DNA of 64,000 bases, taken from NCBI GenBank assembly GCA_001464195.1, contig LNEY01000023.1:1-64000 (forward strand), written 5' to 3'. Below, one piece after another: positions 8,966 to 17,173 of this stretch (positions are counted from its first letter, which is position 1; every line of letters starts with the position of its first letter). The notes under the pieces are model-generated. The model did not search any database, was not told where the DNA came from, and was given only the letters and a program-made list of their open reading frames with translations. This DNA is from Burkholderiales bacterium Ga0077547 (lineage in GTDB: Bacteria > Pseudomonadota > Gammaproteobacteria > Burkholderiales > Burkholderiaceae_C). The position numbers and the translations under genes are program-made.

Positions 8966-9946
8966 TCAGCGGGCGCTGGGCGTGCGTTGTGCGAGCCAGG
9001 CGCGGGCCGCGATTTCGTCTTGCGTGATGCCTTCGCGCAGCGCCTCCATCGACGCGTAACGTCGCTCGTCGTGCAGCTTGTGCAGCAGCTCGACGCGGAT
9101 GCAGCGGCCGTAGCCGCCTTCGAGACCCAGCGACTCGGGCCAGTCGAAGCAGTGCGTTTCCAGCAGCACGCGGCCGGCATCCTCGACCGTGGGCCGCACC
9201 CCCAGGCTGGCCACGCCGCCGATCGGTTGAGGGTCGGACGTGAGTCCGTGCACCTGCACGACAAAGATGCCCATGGCGGCCGGACGCGCATGCGGGAAGC
9301 GCAGATTCAGCGTGCGAAAGCCGAGGTCTCGACCGAGCTTGCGACCGTGCACCACATGGCCGCTGATGCTGTAGGGCCGGCCCAGCAGCGCGTGCGCACG
9401 TTGCATGTCGCCCGCGGCCAGTGCGTCGCGCACCGCCGAGCTCGACACCCGCAGGCCGCGCACCTCGTAGCTGAGCATGCGCGCCACGTCGAAGCCCTGG
9501 ACCTGACCGGCCGCATCCAGCATCGCGTAGTCGCCCGCACGCCTGGCCCCGAAGCAGAAGTCGTCGCCCACCAGCACATAGCGCGCATGCAGGCCGTGCA
9601 CCAGCACCTCGTCGATGAAGGCCTGAGGCGACTGCGCTGCAAAGCGGTCGTTGAAGGGGACAACAATGGTCTGATCGATGCCGCAGCGCTCCAGCTCGCT
9701 GAGCTTGTCGCGCAGCGTGGAGATGCGTGCCGGAGCGCGATCGGGGTGGCCGCTGCGCGCGGCGAAGTGGTCGCGCGGATGGGGTTCGAACGTCAGCACG
9801 CAACTGGGCAGGCCGCGGTGCTGGGCCTCGTTGCGCAGCAGCGCCAGCATGGCCTGATGCCCGCGGTGGACGCCGTCGAAATTGCCGATCGTCAGCGCGC
9901 AAGCCGGCGCAACACCCGGATGCTGGAACCCGCGAAAAACAAGCAT
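8966..9946 (-). CDS. ribF: Bifunctional riboflavin kinase / FAD synthetase
   Basis: The 326-residue enzyme phosphorylates riboflavin to FMN and then adenylylates FMN to FAD in the cytoplasm. The N-terminal nucleotidyltransferase domain has the signature LTIGNFDGVHRGHQAML (about 18-34) and FEPHPRDHF. The C-terminal flavokinase domain has GHVVHGRKLGRDLGFRTLNL and the conserved end of the kinase fold (IRVELLHKLHDERRY). The length matches bacterial RibF. It converges on the response regulator gene with only 9 nt between stops. In many Proteobacteria ribF precedes ileS and lspA; here it follows rsuA instead, 7 nt after the rsuA stop. Confidence 0.96.
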   Translation of the reverse strand: MLVFRGFQHPGVAPACALTIGNFDGVHRGHQAMLALLRNEAQHRGLPSCVLTFEPHPRDHFAARSGHPDRAPARISTLRDKLSELERCGIDQTIVVPFNDRFAAQSPQAFIDEVLVHGLHARYVLVGDDFCFGARRAGDYAMLDAAGQVQGFDVARMLSYEVRGLRVSSSAVRDALAAGDMQRAHALLGRPYSISGHVVHGRKLGRDLGFRTLNLRFPHARPAAMGIFVVQVHGLTSDPQPIGGVASLGVRPTVEDAGRVLLETHCFDWPESLGLEGGYGRCIRVELLHKLHDERRYASMEALREGITQDEIAARAWLAQRTPSAR

Positions 9947-9953
9947 GCGTCGA

Positions 9954-10712
9954 TTATTGCGGTGTGGCGGCCACCGGCAGGGTGGGCACCACCATCTGCG
10001 GCCCGTCCAGCCAGCGCCATTGACCTGGAGCCAGATCGGTCGGCAGTGTCAGCGCGCCGTAGCGGCTTCGGTGCAGCGCCTCGACGCGATTGCCGACTGC
10101 CGCGACCATGCGCTTGACCTGGTGGTACTTGCCTTCGGTCAAGGTCATCCTCAGGCCGTACAACTCGCCGGCATCGCGCGGCTGCGGCCCGTCGAAGACT
10201 CCCGTGGCCTCTGCGGCCGCGGCGCGCACTGGCACCGGATCGTCCAGCAGCGTCACGCCGCTTAGCAATTGCTGAACCTGCTCGGCATTCACAGGATGCT
10301 TGCAACCAATCTCGTAGACCTTGGGCACGTGGTGCTTGGGCGAGGTCCAGCGGTGGATCAGACCGCCGTCGTCGGTCAGCAGCAGCAGGCCGGTGGTGTC
10401 CTCATCGAGTCGGCCGACCGCCTGCACATCGCGGCGGCGCAACGGGGGCGGCAGCAGGCTGTAGACACTCGGGTGGTGCTTGGGCTTCTGCGAGCACTCG
10501 TGACCTGCCGGCTTGTTCAGCACGATCAGTGCCTTCTCGCGAAACGGCCAGCTCTCGCCGCGCACGCTGAACTGCAGGCCCTGCGGATTGATGTCTTCGA
10601 ACGGGTCGTCGTGCACCTCGCCTGCGATGCGAACGAAGCCGGAGACGATCAGCCCCTCACACTCGCGTCGCGCGCCAAAACCCTGCGAGTAAAGCACCTG
10701 CGAGAGCTTCAC
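9954..10712 (-). CDS. rsuA: 16S rRNA pseudouridine synthase, RsuA family
   Basis: This 252-residue enzyme isomerises uridine in rRNA; RsuA of E. coli modifies U516 of 16S RNA. It has an N-terminal S4-like RNA-binding region (KLSQVLYSQGFGARRECEGL) and the catalytic motif VGRLDEDTTGLLLLT with nucleophile D103. The C-terminal part has the family pattern LTEGKYHQVKRMVAAVGNRV. The start is GTG at 10712 and overlaps the TGA of the upstream protease gene, which fixes the start. The specific site (516 or another) is inferred from family resemblance. Confidence 0.92.
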   Translation of the reverse strand: MKLSQVLYSQGFGARRECEGLIVSGFVRIAGEVHDDPFEDINPQGLQFSVRGESWPFREKALIVLNKPAGHECSQKPKHHPSVYSLLPPPLRRRDVQAVGRLDEDTTGLLLLTDDGGLIHRWTSPKHHVPKVYEIGCKHPVNAEQVQQLLSGVTLLDDPVPVRAAAAEATGVFDGPQPRDAGELYGLRMTLTEGKYHQVKRMVAAVGNRVEALHRSRYGALTLPTDLAPGQWRWLDGPQMVVPTLPVAATPQ

Positions 10713-11362
10713 CGCTTGTCCAAGGTCAGGCGATCGTTCTCGCGCTTCATCTGGAAGCGGGTCAGGAAGCTGTTGCCGAGAAGTATGTAGGGCATCGGTT
10801 GCGGCAGCACCGCGGCCTCGACGTTGTAGACCTGGACATCGCCGACGCGCACCACGTCCAGCGACGCCTTGTAGACCGGCACGTTGCCATTGGCCGTGCC
10901 GACGATGTAACGCGGGTTGTTCTTGTACTTGAGGCCGATGCGGTCGGCGTCAGCCTCTCCCATCGAGATGGTGGTGGCGCCGGTGTCGACAACGAACTCG
11001 ACAGCGCGGCCGTTGATGCTGCCGCCCGTCACGAAGTGGCCTCCGAGGCCTGCGGTCAAGACGATCTGTGTGCCGCCACCCGCGCTGTTGGCGCCGCCCA
11101 GGCTGACTGGTGAGCCGCCTAGCGGCAGCGTCTGCCGCTGTCCCTTGACCTCGACCACCACGGCATTCGAATTGACACTGACGAGTCGCACCGCGCCGTG
11201 TGCGGCGCCTGCGGCCAGTGTGCGAGGCGTGCCGTCGATCACCAGCAACGCCCGATCACCCATGCTGCCGCTGTAGGACACGCTTTGGGCGCAGGCCATG
11301 GCGGTGCAGCCGGCGCCGATCAGCGCCCCCGCCCAGGCCCGGATCGCAGGGGGCGCCCTCAC
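10709..11362 (-). CDS. Secreted retropepsin-like aspartic protease (TIGR02281-type)
   Basis: This is a protein of about 217 residues with an N-terminal signal or anchor (ALIGAGCTAMACAQ) and a single-domain aspartic protease fold. The active-site triad is seen in VEFVVDTGATTISMGEADA (Asp-Thr-Gly), and the flap and second half follow with LLGNSFLTRFQMKRE. Such proteins act as dimers in the periplasm or at the membrane; substrates are not known. The start is uncertain: GTG at 11362 lies just after the yajQ stop, and a TTG at 11368 overlaps it. It sits between yajQ and rsuA, all on one strand and nearly without gaps, so the three are likely co-transcribed. Confidence 0.82.
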   Translation of the reverse strand: MRAPPAIRAWAGALIGAGCTAMACAQSVSYSGSMGDRALLVIDGTPRTLAAGAAHGAVRLVSVNSNAVVVEVKGQRQTLPLGGSPVSLGGANSAGGGTQIVLTAGLGGHFVTGGSINGRAVEFVVDTGATTISMGEADADRIGLKYKNNPRYIVGTANGNVPVYKASLDVVRVGDVQVYNVEAAVLPQPMPYILLGNSFLTRFQMKRENDRLTLDKR

Positions 11363-11364
11363 GC

Positions 11365-11853
11365 TCAATCGCGGAAGTTGTTGAATGACAGCGGCACCTC
11401 GGGCAGGTCCTTGCGGATCAGCGCCATCGCCGCTTGCAGGTCGTCGCGCTTGGCGCCGGTGACGCGCACCGTGTCGCCCTGGATCGCGGCCTGCACTTTC
11501 AGCTTGCTCTGCTTGACGGCGGTTTGCAGCTTCTTGGCGGTTTCACTGTCGATGCCGTTCTTGATGACGATCAGCTGCTTGACCTTGTCGCCGCCGATCT
11601 TCTCGATCTTGGCGCTGCGGTCCAGATATCGCACATCCACACTGCGCTTGGCCAGCTTGGCCAGCACGATGTCCATGACCTGCCCGATCTGGAAGTCGCT
11701 GTCAGCCCAGACCGTCAGCTCCTTGTCTTTCAGCTCGACCTTCGAGGACGAGCCCTTGAAGTCGAAGCGGGTGCCGATTTCCTTGCTGGCCTGGTCGACC
11801 GCATTGCGCACCTCGACGAGGTTGGGTTCGAGCACGGTGTCAAAGCTGGGCAT
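11365..11853 (-). CDS. yajQ: YajQ family nucleotide-binding protein
   Basis: This 162-residue protein begins [20 protein letters not shown] and continues with [18 protein letters not shown], which is the diagnostic YajQ signature. The C-terminal repeat reads [20 protein letters not shown]. YajQ proteins have two ferredoxin-like halves. Members from Xanthomonas and Pseudomonas bind cyclic di-GMP and can act with transcription factors; the role here is inferred from those. It is the first gene of the yajQ-protease-rsuA-ribF run and diverges from murB, with 64 nt between the two starts. Confidence 0.95.
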   Translation of the reverse strand: MPSFDTVLEPNLVEVRNAVDQASKEIGTRFDFKGSSSKVELKDKELTVWADSDFQIGQVMDIVLAKLAKRSVDVRYLDRSAKIEKIGGDKVKQLIVIKNGIDSETAKKLQTAVKQSKLKVQAAIQGDTVRVTGAKRDDLQAAMALIRKDLPEVPLSFNNFRD

Positions 11854-11917
11854 GGTCGGCGGTCTTTCGTGGGGTCATCACCTCGGAGTGTTACGGGTGA
11901 TCGTTGAAAATTCTGCC

Positions 11918-12946
11918 ATGCACATCGAATCGAGCGTCGGCCTTCGAACCTACAACACGTTTGGTCTGCCGGCCGTGGCCCACACCTTGGTGCGGATTGC
12001 CAGCGACGCCGATGTGCGCAGCGCTGTCGATCATCCCATGCTGGCGGGCGCCCCGAAGTTCGTGCTGGGCGGTGGCAGCAACATCATCCTGACGCGCGAC
12101 ATGCCGCAGGTGGTGCTGAAGGTCGAGGTGATGGGCCGGCGACTGGTGGAAGAACGCGCCGATGCCTGGATCGTCGAGGCCGGCGCCGGCGAGTCGTGGC
12201 ACGGGCTGGTGATGTGGACCCTGGCGCAAGGCTACCCCGGGCTCGAGAACCTGGCACTCATCCCCGGCACGGTAGGGGCGTCGCCGGTGCAGAACATTGG
12301 CGCCTACGGTGTCGAACTGCAGGACCGCTTCGACTCGCTCGACGCGGTCGACCTGCGCACCGGCGACACGATCACGCTGGGCGCCGATCGCTGCGCCTTC
12401 GGGTACCGCGACAGCGTGTTCAAGCGGTCGCTGGCAGGGCAAGTGGTCATCACGCGCGTGCGCTTTCGGCTACCGCGGCCGTGGCAGCCTGCGCTGGGTT
12501 ACCTGGAACTGGAGCGCAAGCTGGCCGAACTGCGATCGGCCGATCCCCAAGCGCAGCCGAGCCCACAGCAGGTGGCCGATTGGGTGATCGCGATCCGCCG
12601 CGCCAAGCTGCCTGACCCGGCGTGCCTGGGCAATGCCGGCAGCTTCTTCAAGAACCCGGTGGTCACGCCCGAGCAGTGTCGCGACATCATCGGCCGAGAC
12701 CCGGAAATCGTGCACTACCCGATGCCCGATGGCAGCGTGAAGCTGGCGGCGGGCTGGATGATCGATGCCTGTGGCTGGAAGGGCAAGACCGTGGGCCAGG
12801 CAGGCGTTTATGAAAAGCAGGCGCTGGTGCTGGTCAACCGCGGCGAAGCGATCGGCTCCGAGGTGATGACGCTGGCCCGTGCGATCCAGGAAAGCGTCTA
12901 TGGTCGCTTCGGCATCCGGCTGGAGACCGAGCCGGTGATCGTCTGA
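11918..12946 (+). CDS. murB: UDP-N-acetylenolpyruvoylglucosamine reductase
   Basis: This 342-residue flavoenzyme reduces the enolpyruvyl group of UDP-GlcNAc-enolpyruvate with NADPH, giving UDP-MurNAc for peptidoglycan. The FAD-binding motif is KFVLGGGSNIILTRD, followed by LIPGTVGASPVQNIGAYGVE. The proton donor serine lies in GNAGSFFKNP, the active-site arginine in FGYRDSVFK, and the C-terminal glutamate in RLETEPVIV. The protein is of the type I class (E. coli-like). The reading frame stays open far upstream, but the ATG at 11918 gives the expected N-terminus (SVGLRTYNTFGL). It converges on selD, with 5 nt between the stops. Confidence 0.96.
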   Translation: MHIESSVGLRTYNTFGLPAVAHTLVRIASDADVRSAVDHPMLAGAPKFVLGGGSNIILTRDMPQVVLKVEVMGRRLVEERADAWIVEAGAGESWHGLVMWTLAQGYPGLENLALIPGTVGASPVQNIGAYGVELQDRFDSLDAVDLRTGDTITLGADRCAFGYRDSVFKRSLAGQVVITRVRFRLPRPWQPALGYLELERKLAELRSADPQAQPSPQQVADWVIAIRRAKLPDPACLGNAGSFFKNPVVTPEQCRDIIGRDPEIVHYPMPDGSVKLAAGWMIDACGWKGKTVGQAGVYEKQALVLVNRGEAIGSEVMTLARAIQESVYGRFGIRLETEPVIV

Positions 12947-12951
12947 GGCGG

Positions 12952-14025
12952 TCAGCGCAGGGTCAGTCCCACCGGCCCGTCGCTCACCTCTCCAATCACC
13001 GCCGCTTGCGCAAAGCCCTGCTCGTGGAAGATGCCCAGAACGCGATCGACCGCATCGGCACGGCACGACACCAGCAAGCCGCCGCTGGTCTGGGGGTCGT
13101 TGAGCAGCGCAATGTCAATGTCGGAGAAACCGGCAGGCAGTGTGATCTGGGTGCCATTGGCCACCCAGTTGCGGCCAGAAGCGCCAGTCACCATGCCCTG
13201 TGCAGCCAGCTCGCGCACGCCTGCCATCAGCGGGACGTTTTTCCAATCGATGTGCGCTCGCAGCTTCGCGCCGCGCGCCAGTTCGAGCGTGTGGCCGGCG
13301 AGGCCGAAGCCGGTGACATCGGTCAGTGCATGCACGCCCTCGAGTTGAGCCAGCGCGATGCCGGGCTTGTTCAGCCGGGTGGTGCTGTCGACCATCTGCG
13401 CGTAACCCTGGGCGCTGAGCGCGCTCTTTTTCAGTGCCGCCGACAACACGCCGACCCCGATGGGCTTGCCCAGCACCAGCTTGTCGCCCGCGCGCGCATC
13501 AGCGTTGCGTTTGACATGACGCGGATGCACCAGGCCGAGCACCACCAGCCCGTAGATGGGCTCGACCGAATCGATGGTGTGACCCCCCGCGATCGGGATG
13601 CCCGCCTCGGCGCAGATGCTTTCGCCACCCTGCAGGATGGCTGCGATCGTCTCGATCGGCAGCACATTGACCGGCATCCCTACCAGCGCCAGCGCGAAGA
13701 TCGGCGTGCCACCCATCGCGTAGACGTCGCTGATGGCGTTGGTGGCGGCGATGCGGCCGAAGTCGCGCGGATCGTCGACGATGGGCATGAAGAAGTCGGT
13801 GGTCGCGATCAGCGCCTGCTCGCTGTTCAACTGGTAGACCGCCGCGTCGTCGGCGGTTTCGATGCCGACCAGCAGTTCCTTGGGCATCGGGAAGCCCGAG
13901 GTCTGCTTCAGGATCTGAGACAGCACGCCCGGTGCAATCTTGCAGCCGCAGCCCCCACCGTGGGCGAGCGAGGTCAGTCGTGGTGGCGTGGTCGAGGCAG
14001 TGGCGATGGGGGTCATGGCAACCAT
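12952..14025 (-). CDS. selD: Selenide, water dikinase (selenophosphate synthetase)
   Basis: The 357-residue enzyme makes selenophosphate from selenide and ATP, the selenium donor for selenocysteine, 2-selenouridine and selenoneine. The catalytic loop is HGGGCGCKIAPGVL with C26, C28 and K29, so the cysteine form and not a selenocysteine form is present. Further family motifs are TTDFFMPIVDDPRDFGRIAA, GGHTIDSVEP and NDPQTSGGLLVSC. I chose ATG 14025; ATG 14016 is equally possible and neither has a clear ribosome site. It diverges from the SenA-like gene (137 bp between), an arrangement that suggests shared selenium metabolism. No selA, selB or tRNA-Sec is in the window. Confidence 0.95.
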   Translation of the reverse strand: MVAMTPIATASTTPPRLTSLAHGGGCGCKIAPGVLSQILKQTSGFPMPKELLVGIETADDAAVYQLNSEQALIATTDFFMPIVDDPRDFGRIAATNAISDVYAMGGTPIFALALVGMPVNVLPIETIAAILQGGESICAEAGIPIAGGHTIDSVEPIYGLVVLGLVHPRHVKRNADARAGDKLVLGKPIGVGVLSAALKKSALSAQGYAQMVDSTTRLNKPGIALAQLEGVHALTDVTGFGLAGHTLELARGAKLRAHIDWKNVPLMAGVRELAAQGMVTGASGRNWVANGTQITLPAGFSDIDIALLNDPQTSGGLLVSCRADAVDRVLGIFHEQGFAQAAVIGEVSDGPVGLTLR

Positions 14026-14161
14026 TTTCAGGGGACTGCTGAGCGATGGGCAGCACCACATCATCGCTCGCCTACCTGCATTGGCGCTGCCGGTGGTGTT
14101 GACTCCGGGGTCAGAATCACAACCCAGCAGCCGATCAGACACGCCGGTTGCAGGGAGTGAC

Positions 14162-15463
14162 GTGGACAACAACGCACCACATCGGCAGGACAGTCGCGCA
14201 CCCGATGTCAGGTCACCCTTGCTGCGGCGCGCAGGCAAGGACTTGCTGTCGCTGGCGCTGATGGACGCCCGGAATCAGACCTTGCGCTGGTTGTCGGCGT
14301 ATGAGGCGGCGCTGGCATCGGATGGATGGCGGGTGCCCGTTCTGCCCGACATCAGCCCGCCGCTGTGGGAGGCCGGTCACATCGCCTGGTTTCAGGAGTA
14401 CTGGATCGGCCGACACGTTCAACGCCAGCGCGGCACGGCTTGCGATCCGACCGGCATCCGTCTGGCGTCGATCCAACCCCGTGCGGATGCCTGGTATGAC
14501 CCGGCGAGGGCGCCACATGAGCGCCGATGGGCCCTTGATCTGCCTGATCTGCAACGGACCAAGGACTACCTGGCCGACACCTTGGAGATCACGCTCGATC
14601 TGCTGGACGCTACCGACACGGATGTGGCCAACCCGGATGCGGTCTTGTACTTCCATCGCCTCGCGCTGTTTCATGAAGACATGCTGTGCGAACGCCTGGC
14701 CTCCATGGCACAGACGCTGGGCGTGCCCTTGCGAGCGTCGGTCGACGCCCCTTCCGCTCTGCACGACTTGCTGCCCGCGCTGAATGTCCAAAGCAGCAAC
14801 GCACAGCGGCCACCGCTTGCCTTTGTACCTGCACGCTGGACGCTGGGTGTTTCCCGCGGCGACGGTTTCGCCTTCGACAACGAAGTCTCGGCGCATGACA
14901 TCAAGCTGCCGGAATTCGAGATCGACTCCCAAGCCGTGAGTTGGGTGCAGTACGCCGACTTCGTCGAAGACGGCGGATACGACGACGACCGCTGGTGGTC
15001 CGCCGATGGTTGGCAATGGGCGCAGCAACAAGAACGACGTGCGCCGCGCCATGTGGCTCAGATTCGGCAGGGGGTTCTTCAGCGCCGTTTCGGTGTGCTG
15101 GTGCACCTGCCGATGCAGCAGCCGGTAGTGCATGTCAGCTGGTACGAGGCCGAGGCTTGGTGCGCCTGGGCGGGGCGACGACTGCCTACCGAGGTCGAAT
15201 GGGAAGCCGCTGCGCATCTGGGTGCGAGACGTGGCTTTCGCTGGGGTGACGTCTGGGAATGGACGACCACCACATTCCGGCCCTACCCCGGGTTCCGCCC
15301 AGATCCTGACCGGAGCTATTCGGAACCTTGTTTTGGCACGCACAAGGTACTGCGAGGCGCGTCGTGCGCGACCTCTGGCCGACTGAGGGACCCGAAGTAC
15401 CGCTACTTCCTAAGACCCGAGCGAGATGATGTTTTCTGCGGATTTCGCAGCTGCGCGGTGTGA
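14162..15463 (+). CDS. EgtB/SenA-like non-heme iron enzyme (candidate selenoneine synthase, altered iron site)
   Basis: This 433-residue protein has an N-terminal DinB-like domain (about 30-200) and a C-terminal formylglycine-generating-enzyme-like domain (about 215-433, WYEAEAWCAWAGRRLPTEVE and WGDVWEWTTTTFRPYPGF), as in the sulfoxide and selenoxide synthases EgtB and SenA. H73 in LWEAGHIAWFQEYW matches the first iron ligand. The H-x3-H-x-E motif is present only in part: H171 and E177 remain in FHEDMLCERL, but the second histidine position (175) is leucine. The start is GTG at 14162 with GGGAG upstream. The divergent selD supports a selenium role, as in the senA-senB-senC pathway, but no senB-like glycosyltransferase is present in the window. 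It could be inactive or have changed function. Confidence 0.72.
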   Translation: MDNNAPHRQDSRAPDVRSPLLRRAGKDLLSLALMDARNQTLRWLSAYEAALASDGWRVPVLPDISPPLWEAGHIAWFQEYWIGRHVQRQRGTACDPTGIRLASIQPRADAWYDPARAPHERRWALDLPDLQRTKDYLADTLEITLDLLDATDTDVANPDAVLYFHRLALFHEDMLCERLASMAQTLGVPLRASVDAPSALHDLLPALNVQSSNAQRPPLAFVPARWTLGVSRGDGFAFDNEVSAHDIKLPEFEIDSQAVSWVQYADFVEDGGYDDDRWWSADGWQWAQQQERRAPRHVAQIRQGVLQRRFGVLVHLPMQQPVVHVSWYEAEAWCAWAGRRLPTEVEWEAAAHLGARRGFRWGDVWEWTTTTFRPYPGFRPDPDRSYSEPCFGTHKVLRGASCATSGRLRDPKYRYFLRPERDDVFCGFRSCAV

Positions 15464-15465
15464 CC

Positions 15466-15972
15466 TCAGCTGATTTTGCGACGCAATGCAACAAATCCGA
15501 TAGCGCCCAAGCCTGCCAGCATCATGGCGTAGGTTTCGGGCTCTGGTACCGCGGTCACCGTGTAGTTCGCACCGATCAAGGCGAGCCCTGGATACTGGCC
15601 GGAACCATCGAGCGTCCCGCTGGCCTTCACGATGTAGTTGCCTGCCGCCACGTTGGTGAAATGAAACCCGGCAGCCGTTGCGTCCAAGTCGTTGACCAGC
15701 GCACCCACGGTACCGCTGGTGAAGCTGACTTGATCCAGCGTCAGCGTGTAGCTGAACGGGTCGGGAAACGTCACGCTCGTGGCGGCAAACAAACTGCCCG
15801 TCAAGTCAGACAGGGAGCTCACCGAAATGGTGCCTATCGTGATGTTGCTGAACGAAGAGCCAGCAACAGGGCTTGCCAAGATCGTGAGCGCGGAGGCGTT
15901 CAGCGTCGTCGCAGCCAGTACGGCAGCGACTGAGGCGCTTCTGCAGGCGAATTTGGTGAGAGATGACTGCAT
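15466..15972 (-). CDS. PEP-CTERM sorting-domain secreted protein
   Basis: This 168-residue exported protein has a signal peptide (about 1-29, ending LNASA) and a C-terminal PEP-CTERM signal: V142-P-E-P, a hydrophobic helix (about 148-162) and the basic end LRRK. Exosortase is expected to recognise this tail and process it during delivery to the cell surface. The body (HFTNVAAGNYIVKASGTLDG) resembles the FxDxF subclass. The start is supported by GGAG 8 nt upstream (ggagtaacaaATG). No exosortase gene lies in this window, so it must be elsewhere. The specific function is unknown. It converges on the SenA-like gene with 2 nt between stops. Confidence 0.85.
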   Translation of the reverse strand: MQSSLTKFACRSASVAAVLAATTLNASALTILASPVAGSSFSNITIGTISVSSLSDLTGSLFAATSVTFPDPFSYTLTLDQVSFTSGTVGALVNDLDATAAGFHFTNVAAGNYIVKASGTLDGSGQYPGLALIGANYTVTAVPEPETYAMMLAGLGAIGFVALRRKIS

Positions 15973-16228
15973 TTGTTACTCCAAGAGTGAGCGGTTGGGC
16001 GTGTGACTATTGAAGGTAAGCAAATAGTGTGCTTACTATGCCGTTCGACACGCGTGACTGCATCCCGCACTTGAGGGGGTGTGGCCCGATCTTCAGCAAG
16101 AGTTTGTAACCGCTGCGCGGTATCGACGTACCGCTTGACACGTTTGCCTGAGGGTTGGACGCATTGCACCGCTTGATGAGCGTCTGATGGCGCACAAGGG
16201 AGCACCCAAGCGCTGTGATGCGGAACAT
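15973..16228. other. Intergenic region upstream of the PEP-CTERM gene
   Basis: This stretch of 256 bp separates znuA from the PEP-CTERM gene, with both genes on the minus strand, so it should hold the PEP-CTERM promoter. Open frames across it do not resemble known proteins and have no good start sites. I see an inverted repeat (listed separately) about 45 bp from the start codon and nothing else that I can assign. No T-rich terminator for znuA is apparent. Confidence 0.5.
16016..16036. repeat. Inverted repeat upstream of the PEP-CTERM gene
   Basis: The arms GTAAGCA and TGCTTAC are perfect reverse complements separated by 7 nt. A second overlapping pair (ATAGT and ACTAT) shares the centre. 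The site lies 44-64 bp upstream of the PEP-CTERM start codon in a locally AT-rich patch. It could be an operator or part of the promoter; no known regulator matches it by eye. Confidence 0.35.
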
Positions 16229-17173
16229 TCAAGGTGCGTGCCCTGTGCCTACCGACATCGCCTCCACCAGCGTCCGCGCGTTGTGCTCGAACATGTGCAG
16301 GTAGGTATCTGCCTCGCTGCCGGGGAGCGATAACGCGTCGGAGTAAAGCTTGCCGCCGACCTTCACTGTGGCTTCTCGGGCGATGCGTTCAATCAGTCGC
16401 GGGTCGCTGATGTTCTCGACCAGCAAGGCGCTGGCCTTGGACTCGCGGGCCTGGCGGACGATGCGGGCCACGGCGGCGGCCGATGGTTCGCTGCCGGTGG
16501 TCCAGCCGCGTGGCGCGATGAAGGTGATGCCGTAGGCCGCTGCGAAATAGCCGAAGGCATCGTGCGCAGTGATGACGCGACGGCGCTCGGCGGGCAGGGC
16601 GGCGAAGCGAGCGCGGATGTCGCGATCGAGCGCTGCCAGACGCTGTTGATAGGCGGCCGCCCGCATATCGACCTCGGCAGCGCGCTCGGGCGACTTGCTG
16701 GCCAACGCGGCCGCCAGTGCTGCGCGAATGTTCTCCGCATAGCGCTGTCCGTTGGACAGGTCTTGCCAGGCATGCGGGTCGGCGCCGCCCGACAACTGTC
16801 GCAGCGTGACGCCGCGGCTGGCGACGACGACAGGGCCGCGGTAGCCCGAGGCCTTGATCAGGCGGTCGATCCAGCCTTCGAAGCGCAAGCCGTTGGTCAC
16901 GACGACATCGGCCCCTGCCACACGACGTACGTCGGATGGCGTGGGCTCGAACACATGCGCGTCGGCGTTCGGGCCCACCAGCGCGCTCACCTCGACCGCA
17001 GCGCCGCCGACCTCTCGGGCGATGTCCGCCAGGATGGAGAAGGTGGCCACGACCTTGAGCGGCGCCACCGCCGTCTCGGTGGCTTGCGCCAGTGGCCATG
17101 CGGCTGCGCTGCCGAGCCCCCACAAAAGCTGGCGCTGGAATGCGCGCCGTGTCGAATTGAAATCCAAGGTCAT
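16229..17173 (-). CDS. znuA: Zinc (metal) ABC transporter substrate-binding protein
   Basis: This 314-residue periplasmic binding protein belongs to the cluster A-I metal-binding family (ZnuA/TroA/MntC). After a leader (RRAFQRQLLWGLGSAAAW, with an Arg pair) the mature protein has the metal ligand region GPNADAHVFEPTPSDVRR, a second ligand in GGADPHAWQDLSNG, a third at ITAHDAFGYFA, and the acidic end LPGSEADTYLHMFEHNA. It lacks the long His-rich loop of E. coli ZnuA, but the operon supplies a separate His-rich protein. The ATG overlaps the znuB stop. Zinc rather than manganese is inferred from the Zur gene in the same operon. Confidence 0.9.
   Translation of the reverse strand: MTLDFNSTRRAFQRQLLWGLGSAAAWPLAQATETAVAPLKVVATFSILADIAREVGGAAVEVSALVGPNADAHVFEPTPSDVRRVAGADVVVTNGLRFEGWIDRLIKASGYRGPVVVASRGVTLRQLSGGADPHAWQDLSNGQRYAENIRAALAAALASKSPERAAEVDMRAAAYQQRLAALDRDIRARFAALPAERRRVITAHDAFGYFAAAYGITFIAPRGWTTGSEPSAAAVARIVRQARESKASALLVENISDPRLIERIAREATVKVGGKLYSDALSLPGSEADTYLHMFEHNARTLVEAMSVGTGHAP

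Noticed and set aside
14026..14161. An upstream extension of the selD and SenA-like genes into each other
   Set aside because: Frames are open, but the extra residues match neither family; the ribosome site GGGAG before GTG 14162 supports the short form.
16040..16228. Possible integron attC site or gene relic upstream of the PEP-CTERM gene
   Set aside because: One GTTRRRY-like heptamer occurs (near 16153), but no paired RYYYAAC site lies at a fitting distance, and the open frames match no family that I know.
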